Part shown: positions 7,633 through 15,872 of the stretch, piece by piece | Numbering within the stretch: position 1 is the first letter of the stretch | Layout: each line of letters begins with the position of its first letter | Notes under the pieces: generated by a model | What the model was told of the DNA's origin: nothing | Seen by the model: only the letters and a program-made list of their open reading frames with translations | The model's database searches: none | Assembly: GCF_003991355.1 (NCBI RefSeq) | Contig: NZ_RCSU01000009.1 | Coordinates: 186,001-250,000, forward strand | Reading direction: 5' to 3' | DNA from: Pseudoflavitalea rhizosphaerae | Lineage (GTDB): Bacteria; Bacteroidota; Bacteroidia; Chitinophagales; Chitinophagaceae | Length of the DNA: 64,000 bases | Made by a program: the position numbers and the translations under genes

Positions 7633-9138
7633 ATGAAGTTGAAACAAATTGTAGCGGTTGTCATTCTCAGTGCTGCCACCACTGTTGGTACACTCTGGGT
7701 GTATAATCACTTTTCAAAGAGTGGCACTTATGTTTATCAGACCAGCCAGGACAATAACGACACCGGCAAAGTGCCTTCCAATTATGCAGGGTTCAATGGT
7801 CTCGCCAATGCTGCAGCGGTAGATTTTACGGCAGCGGCCGATGCAGCCCTTCCGGCAACAGTGCATATCAAAACAAAAGCAACGCGTACGGTAAGCAACA
7901 ATCTTCCCCGCAGTCCATTCAGTGAACTGTTCGACATGGACCTGGACGATTTCTTCGGTGGTGGTGGCCGCATGCGTTCCATCCCTCAGATGGCTTCCGG
8001 TTCCGGCGCTATCATCAGTGAAGATGGTTATATCGTCACCAACAATCACGTGGTCAGCGGAGCAGACGAGATCAATGTTACACTCAACAATAAGAAAGTA
8101 TTCAAGGCTAAACTCATTGCCGCTGACCCCAGCAGTGATCTGGCCGTGATCAAGATCGACGCCAAGAACCTGCCCTTCCTCATCTACGGCAATTCCGATG
8201 ATGTGAAAGTTGGACAATGGGTACTGGCTGTAGGTTATCCTTTAACGTTAGAGACCACGGTTACTGCCGGTATCGTGAGCGCCAAAGGCCGTACGCTGGA
8301 AATCAACCGCCGCCAGAGCGACAGCCCGGTAGAGTCTTTCATCCAGACAGACGCAGCCGTTAACCCCGGTAACTCCGGCGGTCCGCTTATCACTACCGAT
8401 GGTAAACTGATAGGTATCAACTCAGCGATCGCATCGCCCACAGGCGCCTATGCAGGTTACTCTTTCACCATTCCGGTGAACATCGTGAAAAAGATCGTTT
8501 CTGACTTAATGAAACATGGTACCGTGCAAAGAGCATATCTTGGTATACAATATGCGCCGGAAGGAGTTCCCGATGAGGAAAAAAGCAGAGCCGGCATTAA
8601 AGACGAAAACGGTATCTATGTAGTAGAAGTGTCTCCTTCAGGAGCTGCGGAAGCTGCCGGTGTTAAAAAGGGAGATTACATTACCAAGATCAATGGGGTG
8701 CCTGTTTTATCTGGTGCAGATATGGTTGGTCAGATAGCCACTTACCGCCCTGGCGATAAGATTACCATTTCATACAGGAGAGATGGAAAAGAATATACAA
8801 ATGCTGCAACTCTCCGCAATATTTCCGGCACTACCGATATGGTAAAACATTCCAATCTCGATAAATTGGGAGCAGATCTGCAAACACTCAGTAAAAACGA
8901 TGCAAAAGAATATGGCATCAATGGTGGAGTGGTCATTAAAGCAATCAGGCCTCTCGGCGTACTGAGCAAAGTGCGTATCCAGGAAGGATATGTGATCCTG
9001 AAAGCGAACAACAAAGAAGTGAAATCTGTAGAAGAGTTGAGGAAAGTGCTTGATGAAGCTACTGGCTCTGTGAAACTAGAAGGCATGTATCCAGGATATG
9101 AAGGAATCTATCCGATTGTGATCAATCTCAATAACTAA
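7633..9138 (+). CDS. Periplasmic serine protease HtrA/DegP family
   Basis: 501 residues from ATG MKLKQIV. A TTG nine codons upstream is less likely. An N-terminal membrane or signal helix (about 4-24) is followed by a trypsin-like domain with the triad His139 (NNHVV), Asp169 (SDLAVIKI) and Ser248 (NPGNSGGPL). PDZ1 (about 300-395) contains YLGIQY and GAAEAAGVKKGDYITKINGVPV. A degenerate PDZ2 (about 405-500) contains GVVIKAIRPLG and VEELRKVLDEA. Such proteases and chaperones degrade misfolded envelope proteins. The gene stands alone with its own terminator. Confidence 0.95.
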   Translation: MKLKQIVAVVILSAATTVGTLWVYNHFSKSGTYVYQTSQDNNDTGKVPSNYAGFNGLANAAAVDFTAAADAALPATVHIKTKATRTVSNNLPRSPFSELFDMDLDDFFGGGGRMRSIPQMASGSGAIISEDGYIVTNNHVVSGADEINVTLNNKKVFKAKLIAADPSSDLAVIKIDAKNLPFLIYGNSDDVKVGQWVLAVGYPLTLETTVTAGIVSAKGRTLEINRRQSDSPVESFIQTDAAVNPGNSGGPLITTDGKLIGINSAIASPTGAYAGYSFTIPVNIVKKIVSDLMKHGTVQRAYLGIQYAPEGVPDEEKSRAGIKDENGIYVVEVSPSGAAEAAGVKKGDYITKINGVPVLSGADMVGQIATYRPGDKITISYRRDGKEYTNAATLRNISGTTDMVKHSNLDKLGADLQTLSKNDAKEYGINGGVVIKAIRPLGVLSKVRIQEGYVILKANNKEVKSVEELRKVLDEATGSVKLEGMYPGYEGIYPIVINLNN

Positions 9139-9160
9139 GCTTTTCATAGAGATAATCAGG

Positions 9161-9190
9161 TCCCTGGCAGTTTTGCCAGGGATTTTTTTG
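9161..9190 (+). terminator. Rho-independent terminator of htrA
   Basis: An 8-bp stem (CCCTGGCA/TGCCAGGG) is followed by GATTTTTTTG. It starts 23 bases after the stop. Confidence 0.85.
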
Positions 9191-9235
9191 CCCCATGGGT
9201 GGGGTTTCGCTTGTAGGCAGGCCGCCCCACCAGCG

Positions 9236-10522
9236 CTATCTTGTTCCGGCAAAATAACCGTAAGGCGGCAGCTCAATGGCAGATGAATGCAGCTCTATCG
9301 TTTTACCGGCAATTGCATCCATGTAAACTCCATTCACAGCAGGAGAAGAAAAATGTATGACCTGGGAAGATGATGAACAATTCAACACCACCAGCAATTC
9401 CCTGTTTTGATGGATCCTGGTATAAGCCAGCACAGCATCATTCCTGTCTGTCGCCAGCCATTGCGGACAGGCTGCAGAGCCCGCGAGTATAGCAGGATGC
9501 GTGGCATGTAAACGGATGAGTGATTTGTAAAAACTATGCAGTTCCACATCATCTGTCCATTCTATCTCATCCTTATCGAAGAATTTAAGACGCTTCTGAT
9601 TGGGCAATTCCTGGCCACTGTAAATGAGCGGCATGCCATGCCAGGTGAATGAGAATACAGCCAGCAGCCTGGCAGCATCTCCATACTTCTCGAACTCCGT
9701 TCCATTCCAGCTGTTCTCGTCGTGATTGGCGGTGAAGAAGAGCGGAAGGGTGCCTTCTGGAAATTCATTTTCATATGTGCTTAACAGTTGCACGAGGCTC
9801 CTGAGATCGGTTTCGCGGCGGAAATATTTTTCGGTGGCATGCATCCAGCGCCAGGCATAGCAGCAGTCGAATACATCCAGGTAATGCAGGTCCTCCGTTT
9901 CAGCAAGCCAGAACAAGGGTTTGACAGGATCTAGCGCAGTCCGCGCCTGCTGCCAGAAATCGCGCAGAACAAGATGCGCCATATCGCAACGGAACCCATC
10001 GATATCACATTCATCGATCCAGAATTTCATGGCTTCGATCATCATGCGGCGCATCGGCTGATCGTAATAGTTGAGATCGATCACATCGTCCCAACCATGG
10101 GTATCGTAGAATTCTCCGGCTCCATTCCTTTTATAAAATTGCGGATGGGTGCGCGTCCAAACATGGTCCAGGCCGGTGTGATTGGCCACCCAGTCGATGA
10201 TCACTTTCATACCAAGCTCATGCGCCTGCCGAACGAGGAGACGGAAATCATCCAGCGTGCCGAACTCGGGGTTGACAGAAAGATAATCAGAACAGGCATA
10301 GTAGCTGCCCAGGGTACCCTTACGGCCTGCCAGGCTGATGGGTGTGATGGGCATGAACCAAAGGACCTGCACACCCATGTCCGCCAGACGGGGGAGATGG
10401 GATGCGAATGCATTGAAACTTCCTTCCGGTGTATATTGGCGAAGATTTACTTCATAGACGGTAGCGGACTGCATCCAGGGAACTGCAGGGAATTTTCTAG
10501 CCATATTGCGAATATAATTCAT
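9236..10522 (-). CDS. GH13 alpha-amylase family protein, cytosolic
   Basis: 428 residues from MNYIRN. ATGs 11 codons upstream and 6 codons downstream are alternatives. It has a (beta/alpha)8 barrel with the four GH13 regions: DWVANH (region I), GFRCDMAH (nucleophile Asp180), LAETED (acid/base Glu208) and FTANHDEN (stabiliser Asp268). A C-terminal beta domain (about 345-428) follows. No signal peptide is present, so it probably acts on internal glycogen or maltodextrin. Substrate and product cannot be read from motifs. It is divergent from ispH with 80-160 bases between the starts. Confidence 0.93.
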   Translation of the reverse strand: MNYIRNMARKFPAVPWMQSATVYEVNLRQYTPEGSFNAFASHLPRLADMGVQVLWFMPITPISLAGRKGTLGSYYACSDYLSVNPEFGTLDDFRLLVRQAHELGMKVIIDWVANHTGLDHVWTRTHPQFYKRNGAGEFYDTHGWDDVIDLNYYDQPMRRMMIEAMKFWIDECDIDGFRCDMAHLVLRDFWQQARTALDPVKPLFWLAETEDLHYLDVFDCCYAWRWMHATEKYFRRETDLRSLVQLLSTYENEFPEGTLPLFFTANHDENSWNGTEFEKYGDAARLLAVFSFTWHGMPLIYSGQELPNQKRLKFFDKDEIEWTDDVELHSFYKSLIRLHATHPAILAGSAACPQWLATDRNDAVLAYTRIHQNRELLVVLNCSSSSQVIHFSSPAVNGVYMDAIAGKTIELHSSAIELPPYGYFAGTR

Positions 10523-10590
10523 AAATAGGTGCTGATCAGTTGTATGCCGTTGCACCTGCGCCGATTAGCCGTTTAAAGAGGCTAATTTCC

Positions 10591-10598
10591 TACCTTTG
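10591..10598 (+). promoter_or_regulatory. -7 promoter box of ispH
   Basis: TACCTTTG fits TAnnTTTG exactly. It ends 6 bases before an upstream in-frame ATG at 10604, so transcription would begin at or just inside that codon. This supports the downstream ATG at 10685 as the real ispH start. Confidence 0.55.
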
Positions 10599-10684
10599 CA
10601 CGGATGAAAACCTTCAACGTTCCGGTCATTTACCGCAGTCCGCTCATCAGCGCTGTAAAGAACAAACGCAAGCAGCAGGATAAA

Positions 10685-11827
10685 ATGAAGAAAGACTTCA
10701 CACCTACCCTGCTCAACTTCGGTCCTTTACAGATCTACCTGGCGCGGCACTTCGGTTTCTGCTATGGCGTGGAAAATGCCATCGAGATCTCTTTCCGCAC
10801 CATTGAAGAGAATCCCGGCAAGCGCATTTTCCTTCTCAGCGAAATGATCCACAACCCCCAGGTGAATGCAGACCTGATCGAAAAGGGCGTTGAATTTTTA
10901 CAGGACACTTACGGCAAACAACTCATTCCCTTTGAGCAACTCACTGCTGATGATGTGGTGATCATTCCTGCATTCGGCACTACCCTCGCCATCGAAGAAA
11001 AACTCAACCAGCTGGGGATCCCCACTGAAAAATACAATACCACCTGTCCGTTCGTGGAGAAGGTCTGGAACAGGAGCGAGCAGATCGCTAAAAAAGGCTA
11101 CAGCATTGTGATCCACGGCAAGCCGAAACATGAGGAAACACGCGCTACCTTTTCACACGCTGCCTATAATGCACCTGCAGTAGTGGTGAACGATATGAAG
11201 GAAACGGAATTACTGGCCGCATTCATAACCGGAGCTGCCGATCCCGATGAATTCTATACGGTATTCGCAGGCCGTTTCTCCGAAGGTTTCGATGTAACCA
11301 AAGATCTGCAGCGCATCGGCGTTGTGAACCAAACCACACAGCTGGCCACAGATACACAGGCCATTGCCGACTATCTCAAACAAACCATCAGCAATCATTA
11401 CAATCTCGATGAAAAGAATATCGGGGAACGATTTGCCGATACCCGCGATACGCTCTGTTATGCTACCAACGATAATCAGACCGCCGTTACACATATGCTC
11501 CAAACCCCGGCTGATATAGCCATTGTGGTAGGCGGCTATAATTCAAGCAACAGTACACACCTGGTAGAACTCTGCGAACACAGGCTGCCAACCTATTTTA
11601 TCAATTCCGAAGAGAAGCTGATCAACGGGAAAAATATCCTTCATTACAATTATCATCAGAAAGACGAACAGTTTGTGACTGACTATCTCCCTGCCTCCTC
11701 ACCCGCAAAGATCCTGATCACCAGCGGCGCCAGTTGTCCTGATGCACTGGTAGAAGGCGTGATCCGTAAACTGGCCTCCTTCTACGGCGTTGAGACCAAA
11801 GTAGATGAGATGGCGCAGGATTTTTGA
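10685..11827 (+). CDS. ispH: 4-hydroxy-3-methylbut-2-enyl diphosphate reductase
   Basis: 380 residues from MKKDFTPTLLNFG. The frame is open back to 10604, but a -7 box ends at 10598 and the extra 27 residues are basic and unlike the family. It is the last enzyme of the MEP isoprenoid pathway, reducing HMBPP to IPP and DMAPP. The three cluster Cys are in GFCYGVENA, TTCPFVEKVW and SGASCPDALVE. It is longer than the E. coli enzyme (about 316 residues) through insertions in the middle (for example around AGRFSEGFDVTKDL and the segment before the SSNSTHLVE motif), as in the long Bacteroidota forms. It binds a 4Fe-4S cluster in the cytosol. Confidence 0.94.
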   Translation: MKKDFTPTLLNFGPLQIYLARHFGFCYGVENAIEISFRTIEENPGKRIFLLSEMIHNPQVNADLIEKGVEFLQDTYGKQLIPFEQLTADDVVIIPAFGTTLAIEEKLNQLGIPTEKYNTTCPFVEKVWNRSEQIAKKGYSIVIHGKPKHEETRATFSHAAYNAPAVVVNDMKETELLAAFITGAADPDEFYTVFAGRFSEGFDVTKDLQRIGVVNQTTQLATDTQAIADYLKQTISNHYNLDEKNIGERFADTRDTLCYATNDNQTAVTHMLQTPADIAIVVGGYNSSNSTHLVELCEHRLPTYFINSEEKLINGKNILHYNYHQKDEQFVTDYLPASSPAKILITSGASCPDALVEGVIRKLASFYGVETKVDEMAQDF

Positions 11828-11935
11828 TCCCTGCATTAAACCTACGGTCTTCTTTCCCCTCTAAGTACTGCACCCCTTAGGGTCGCAGCATTTCAGGTAT
11901 TCCATCTTACCATTAAAAACAATAAAAATAAACAG

Positions 11936-12361
11936 ATGAAAAAAATCATCGTATTGGCCCTTGCAGTGATTGGTGTTCAATTAGCTGCTTCTGCCCAGGA
12001 AAAAAGAGACACTATCCGTTCTCACCATAAGTCCGAGGCAAGAATAAAAATGAAGGAGGAACTGAACCTCTCCAAAGAGCAAAGTGAAAAAATGAAGGCC
12101 ATTCAAGCCGACACCAGAACAAAAATGCAGGCCCTGCGCGACGATAAAAGTATCAGCGATGCAGACCGTAAAGCAAAGGCAGGCGCAATCATGAAAGAAA
12201 GAAAGGAAAAGACCGATGCCATCCTCACTCCCGAGCAAAAGGAAAAAATGAAACAATTGGGTGAAAAGAGAAAAATGCACAAGGGTGGCGACAAAAAACA
12301 TTGGAAAGAAAGAAAGGACAAAATGAAAGGTGAAAAAGCGAAAGAAAAAGAATCCAAATAG
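11936..12361 (+). CDS. Small secreted Lys/Glu-rich protein (DUF4890-like)
   Basis: 141 residues. It has a signal peptide (1-20, cleaved near ASAQ), then a highly charged helical region with LNLSKEQSEKMKAIQ at about 45-60 and ILTPEQKEKMKQLG at about 98-112. This pair of LTxEQ..KM elements resembles the Spy/CpxP-like LTPEQ repeats of periplasmic chaperones. The tail (115-141) is almost only Lys, Glu, Gly and Met. A periplasmic stress or chaperone-like role is plausible but unproven. It lies downstream of ispH with a 108-base gap and has its own terminator. Confidence 0.82.
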   Translation: MKKIIVLALAVIGVQLAASAQEKRDTIRSHHKSEARIKMKEELNLSKEQSEKMKAIQADTRTKMQALRDDKSISDADRKAKAGAIMKERKEKTDAILTPEQKEKMKQLGEKRKMHKGGDKKHWKERKDKMKGEKAKEKESK

Positions 12362-12395
12362 CAGCATCACAACCACCTCAAGGTGGAAACCAGTA

Positions 12396-12425
12396 CAAAA
12401 GCGCCTTCCGGCGCTTTTTTTTATT
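12396..12425 (+). terminator. Rho-independent terminator
   Basis: The stem AAAGCGCC/GGCGCTTT has a 4-base TTCC loop and is followed by a run of T. It lies 35 bases after the Lys/Glu-rich protein gene. Confidence 0.88.
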
Positions 12426-12510
12426 TTGTATATTCATACTGACATAAGGCTGTCACTACCCCTTCCCATCTTTGTATCAGCAAATCATTTAAACTCTTAA
12501 AAATAATCAT

Positions 12511-12993
12511 ATGGTACGTACAGCAACCGCTCAGGTAATTACAGCCCGTCAGATCCTGGACCAATGGCAGGGCCATCGCCGTCTCACACGGCGCGTAATT
12601 GCAGCATTTCCAGAAAAAGAATTGTTCGAATTTACTATCGGAGACATGCGCCCCTTCGCCCTGATGGCAGAAGAGATGATCAAGATGAGCGGTCCCGGCG
12701 TGAAAGGACTTGCCACCGGTATCTGGGAAAAACTGGAATGGAGGGAGCAGACCTACAAAACGAAAGATGAACTGCTCAAAGCATGGGACGATACCACTGA
12801 AACCATCGAAGAGGTCTGGAACAAGATCCCTCCTTACCGCTTCCAGGACAATGATCTTGCCTTCGGCGAATATGAGGGACCGTTATATGGCACCCTGTTG
12901 TATTTTATCGATAATGAAGTACACCACCGTGGCCAGGGATATGTTTACCTGCGTGCATTAGGCATCGAGCCGCCCGCCTTCTGGATGCGTTAA
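12511..12993 (+). CDS. DinB-family protein
   Basis: 160 residues. It is a four-helix DinB/YfiT-like bundle. Candidate metal-ligand positions are the His of EVHHRGQGYVYLRALGIEPP near residues 138-140, typical of the C-terminal helix. The early part, ILDQWQGHRRLTRRVIAAFPEKELFEF, is the usual first helix, in which the expected central His is present at about residue 23. These proteins often act as thiol-dependent transferases or are induced by stress, but the substrate is unknown. It is a single gene ending just before palindromic repeat copy B and convergent with accC. Confidence 0.88.
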   Translation: MVRTATAQVITARQILDQWQGHRRLTRRVIAAFPEKELFEFTIGDMRPFALMAEEMIKMSGPGVKGLATGIWEKLEWREQTYKTKDELLKAWDDTTETIEEVWNKIPPYRFQDNDLAFGEYEGPLYGTLLYFIDNEVHHRGQGYVYLRALGIEPPAFWMR

Positions 12994-13005
12994 GAATAAT
13001 CAGCG

Positions 13006-13093
13006 TGCTGGCAGTCGCTCGCCTCCGGCGAGTGACTTCTAGTTGTTCGCCTCCGGCGAACACCGCGTCGCCGGAGGCGAGCGACTGCCAGCA
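13006..13093. repeat. Nested palindromic repeat, copy B (deleted form)
   Basis: The outer arms 13006-13031 and 13068-13093 are perfectly complementary over 26 bp. The core is in reverse orientation relative to copies A, C and D (GAACACCGCGTC in the loop). Compared with copy E it lacks 28 bp between two direct copies of CGCCGGAGGCGA, which reads as a deletion by recombination or slippage that still left a palindrome. It lies between the convergent DinB and accC genes. Confidence 0.92.
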
Positions 13094-13096
13094 CCA

Positions 13097-13136
13097 AAAT
13101 GAAACGAGGTTGTCCCACAAAAGACAACCTCGTTTC
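13097..13136 (-). terminator. Terminator of the accBC operon
   Basis: A perfect 14-bp stem (GAAACGAGGTTGTC/GACAACCTCGTTTC, 13101-13114 with 13123-13136) is followed on the minus strand by ATTTTGG. It lies 27 bases past accC and may serve both strands. Confidence 0.75.
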
Positions 13137-13163
13137 TATTGAGATAAACTTTGTAAACTTTAC

Positions 13164-14501
13164 TTACACCATCTTGAAACCTTCAAGGAATTTGGTATTG
13201 AAGTTTCCTGCGCGGAAATCTTCATTCTTCATCAGTTGCTGATGGAATGGTATGGTTGTTTTCACTCCTTCGATCACATACTCACTGAGAGCGCGGCTCA
13301 TGGTGTTGATGGCTTCCTCACGTGTACGAGCAACCGCAATGATCTTAGCGATCATGGAATCATAATAAGGGGGGATCACATAACCGGCATACACATGCGA
13401 ATCAATGCGGATACCGTGACCGCCGGGCTGGTGCAGCGTAGTGATGCGGCCGGGACTCGGACGGAAATCGTTATAGGGATCTTCAGCATTGATACGGCAC
13501 TCGATAGCATGCATCTGGGGTTCGTAGTTCTTTCCGCTGATAGGCTCGCCCATCGCGATCTTGATCTGTTCCTTGATAAGATCGAAATTGGTTACTTCCT
13601 CAGTAACGCAATGCTCTACCTGGATACGTGTGTTCATTTCCATGAAGTAGAAATTGCGATGCTTGTCAACCAGGAACTCGATGGTACCCACGCTCTCATA
13701 ACCAATAGCGGAAGCTGCTTTGATGGCTGCTTCGCCCATGCGCTGGCGCAGGTCTTCAGTCATGAAAGGAGAGGGTGATTCTTCTACCAGTTTCTGGTGA
13801 CGGCGTTGAATGGAGCAGTCGCGCTCACTGAGGTGACAAACTTTTCCGTAGCGGTCGCCTGCGATCTGGATCTCGATGTGCCGGGGCTCTTCCACGAATT
13901 TCTCCATGTAGATACCATCATTCTTGAAAGCAGCGCCGGCTTCCACTTTGGCAGTATTGTAGTTGTGCTCAAGGTCTTCTTCTTTGAATACAACTCTCAT
14001 TCCCTTACCACCGCCACCGGCAGTAGCTTTGAGGATAATGGGATAGCCAATGTCATTCGCCATGGCTTTGGCTTCTTCAAGACTTTCGAGCAGTCCTTCA
14101 CCACCGGGAACCACGGGTACGCCTGCGCGGATCATGGTTTCTTTGGCGGTGATCTTATCACCCATGGAGCGGATCTGATCAGGAGTAGGTCCTATGAATT
14201 TGATATTATGTTCACCGCAGATCTCGGCAAAACGTGCATTCTCCGCCAGGAACCCATATCCCGGGTGAATGCCATCAGCATTGGTGATCTCGGCAGCGGC
14301 CATGATATGTGCGATGTTCAGATAACTGTCAGCACCGGCAGGGCGGCCGATACAAACAGCTTCATCTGCAAACTTAACGTGCAGGCTGTCTTTGTCTGCG
14401 GTGGAATAAACTGCTACGGTTTTGATACCCATCTCGCGACAGGTACGGATTACCCGCAGGGCTATCTCTCCACGATTAGCGATTAATATCTTTTTAAACA
14501 T
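13164..14501 (-). CDS. accC: Acetyl-CoA carboxylase, biotin carboxylase subunit
   Basis: 445 residues from [17 protein letters not shown]. Eight upstream in-frame codons are not family-like. It is an ATP-grasp enzyme that carboxylates biotin on AccB, the first step of fatty acid synthesis. Landmarks are [10 protein letters not shown], the ATP loop [30 protein letters not shown], and the catalytic [15 protein letters not shown] and RINAEDP segments. It lies 38 bases after accB, in the usual accB-accC order. The carboxyltransferase subunits are not in this window. Confidence 0.97.
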   Translation of the reverse strand: MFKKILIANRGEIALRVIRTCREMGIKTVAVYSTADKDSLHVKFADEAVCIGRPAGADSYLNIAHIMAAAEITNADGIHPGYGFLAENARFAEICGEHNIKFIGPTPDQIRSMGDKITAKETMIRAGVPVVPGGEGLLESLEEAKAMANDIGYPIILKATAGGGGKGMRVVFKEEDLEHNYNTAKVEAGAAFKNDGIYMEKFVEEPRHIEIQIAGDRYGKVCHLSERDCSIQRRHQKLVEESPSPFMTEDLRQRMGEAAIKAASAIGYESVGTIEFLVDKHRNFYFMEMNTRIQVEHCVTEEVTNFDLIKEQIKIAMGEPISGKNYEPQMHAIECRINAEDPYNDFRPSPGRITTLHQPGGHGIRIDSHVYAGYVIPPYYDSMIAKIIAVARTREEAINTMSRALSEYVIEGVKTTIPFHQQLMKNEDFRAGNFNTKFLEGFKMV

Positions 14502-14539
14502 GCATTCTTTTTGAAAAGTTGACAAGCGAAAAAACCTTA

Positions 14540-15031
14540 TCAGGCAGGTTCAACGAGGAACAGCGGCTGATCGTATTCAACGGGTGAAGCGTCGTCCACC
14601 AGGATTTTCACGATCTTACCGGATACTTCGCTTTCAATTTCATTGAAGAGTTTCATTGCCTCGATAATGCAGACTACTTTACCGGGAGCAATTTCTGAGC
14701 CTACTTCTACAAACACAGGTTTGCCGGGGGCCGGGCTGCGGTAGAATGTTCCTATCATCGGGCTCTTGATAGTAATGAGGTTGTCTGCGGCGGGTTCTGC
14801 AGCTTTAGGAGCAGGAGCTGCTGGGTTTGATGCGGCGGCTGGCTGGGGTGCAGCAGCTGCAGGGGGAGCATAGGCAGGCATGGCGGCATGCACAGGGGCA
14901 GCAATTACGTTCTGGGCTGGTTCTTCTTTCTGCTTGATGGTCAGCTTGAATCCTTTCTCCTCGATGCTTACTTCGCCGATGTTGGATTTGTTGATCATCT
15001 TGATCAACTCCTGAATTTGTTTAAAATCCAT
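14540..15031 (-). CDS. accB: Acetyl-CoA carboxylase biotin carboxyl carrier protein
   Basis: 163 residues from [18 protein letters not shown]. The N-terminal segment is followed by an Ala/Pro-rich flexible linker (about 48-82) and a biotinyl domain (about 88-163) with the EAMKL motif. Lys127 is the biotin site. It carries carboxybiotin between AccC and the transferase. The ORF stays open 26 codons further upstream but that part is not conserved in the family. First gene of accBC. Confidence 0.96.
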   Translation of the reverse strand: MDFKQIQELIKMINKSNIGEVSIEEKGFKLTIKQKEEPAQNVIAAPVHAAMPAYAPPAAAAPQPAAASNPAAPAPKAAEPAADNLITIKSPMIGTFYRSPAPGKPVFVEVGSEIAPGKVVCIIEAMKLFNEIESEVSGKIVKILVDDASPVEYDQPLFLVEPA

Positions 15032-15140
15032 CTGAAAATAATTTTTTTTGACGGTTATTTCGGAAAAACAGGCGGCTAAGATAAGGCATTGTGAACTAAT
15101 AATACCCAATTCGCCTATAAAATAGCGGTAGTCCTGTTAT

Positions 15141-15171
15141 AACAAAAAGCCACCTCTGAAAGCGAGGCGGC
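15141..15171 (-). terminator. Terminator of efp
   Basis: On the minus strand GCCGCCTC pairs with GAGGTGGC (one G-U) across a short loop and is followed by TTTTTGTT. It lies 25 bases past the efp stop. Confidence 0.78.
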
Positions 15172-15195
15172 CTCTGTAAATCTGTTATTTAGGAA

Positions 15196-15762
15196 TTATT
15201 CCTTTACGCGTTCAACGTATTCACCGGTTTTGGTATTCACGCGGATCAGTTCACCTTCATTCACGAAGAGCGGAACGTTCACGGTAGCGCCGGTTTCAAC
15301 GGTGGCAGGTTTCAGGGTACGGGTGGCGGTATCACCTTTAACACCTGGCTCTGAATATGTTACTTTCAGAACGATCTTGTCTGGCAGTTCCACACTCATG
15401 GGCTGCTCGGTTTCAGTATTGAACAGGATGGAAACTTCCTGTGATTCCTTCAGGAACTGGGGAGCGTCTACCAGGCTCTCGGCAACAGCGATCTGCTCGA
15501 AAGTTTCATTGTCCATGAAGTTATAACCTGTATCATCTTTATAGAGGTACTGGTAATCTTTGCGTTCTACCCTTACAGGATGAATGCTATCACCTGAGTT
15601 CCAGGTTTTTTCGATGCTGCGGCTATTATCAACACCTTTTAATTTAGCCCAAACCTTGGCGGCTGCGCGGGCGGTTTTGTTTTCACCGAATTCCACCACG
15701 GTGTAAAGGCTGCCATCCAGTTTGATGATCATACCGCGGCTGATATCTGATGTAGTTGCCAT
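15196..15762 (-). CDS. efp: Elongation factor P with atypical tip loop
   Basis: 188 residues, normal length. It has the KOW-like N-domain and two OB domains with VRVERKDYQYLYKDDTGYNFMDNETFEQI and the C-terminal GATVNVPLFVNEGELIRVNTKTGEY signature. EF-P relieves ribosome stalling at polyproline. In most bacteria the tip loop that enters the peptidyl-transferase centre reads PGKG with a modified Lys, but here the loop reads GENKTARAAAKVW, with Arg32 where Lys34 normally aligns. A Lys-modifying pathway (EpmA/B) therefore cannot act as usual. It has a strong own promoter and a terminator. Confidence 0.95.
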   Translation of the reverse strand: MATTSDISRGMIIKLDGSLYTVVEFGENKTARAAAKVWAKLKGVDNSRSIEKTWNSGDSIHPVRVERKDYQYLYKDDTGYNFMDNETFEQIAVAESLVDAPQFLKESQEVSILFNTETEQPMSVELPDKIVLKVTYSEPGVKGDTATRTLKPATVETGATVNVPLFVNEGELIRVNTKTGEYVERVKE

Positions 15763-15803
15763 AATACTAAGTAAGTTTTGAATGATGCGTCTCTGAAAGG
15801 AGG

Positions 15804-15834
15804 CAAAACTACAGCAAAAACCTTACCCGGCAAA
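15804..15834 (-). promoter_or_regulatory. Bacteroidota promoter of efp
   Basis: Read on the minus strand, a TTTG box (15831-15834), a 19-base spacer and TAGTTTTG (15804-15811) match the TTTG-N19-TAnnTTTG consensus exactly. It lies about 42 bases before the efp start. Confidence 0.75.
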
Positions 15835-15836
15835 GA

Positions 15837-15867
15837 AGAGCGGAAGGCATTTCCTTCCGCATTTTTT
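15837..15867 (-). terminator. Probable terminator after the M56 gene
   Basis: The stem GCGGAAGG/CCTTCCGC (15840-15847 with 15853-15860) lies 13 bases past the M56 protein stop. The minus-strand tail is only moderately T-rich (CTCTTCTTT), while the plus-strand tail is a clean T run. Confidence 0.55.
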
Positions 15868-15872
15868 CATGG

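Noticed and set aside
10604-10684. N-terminal extension of ispH from the ATG at 10604
   Set aside because: A -7 box ends six bases before it and the 27 residues are unlike the IspH family, so 10685 is used.
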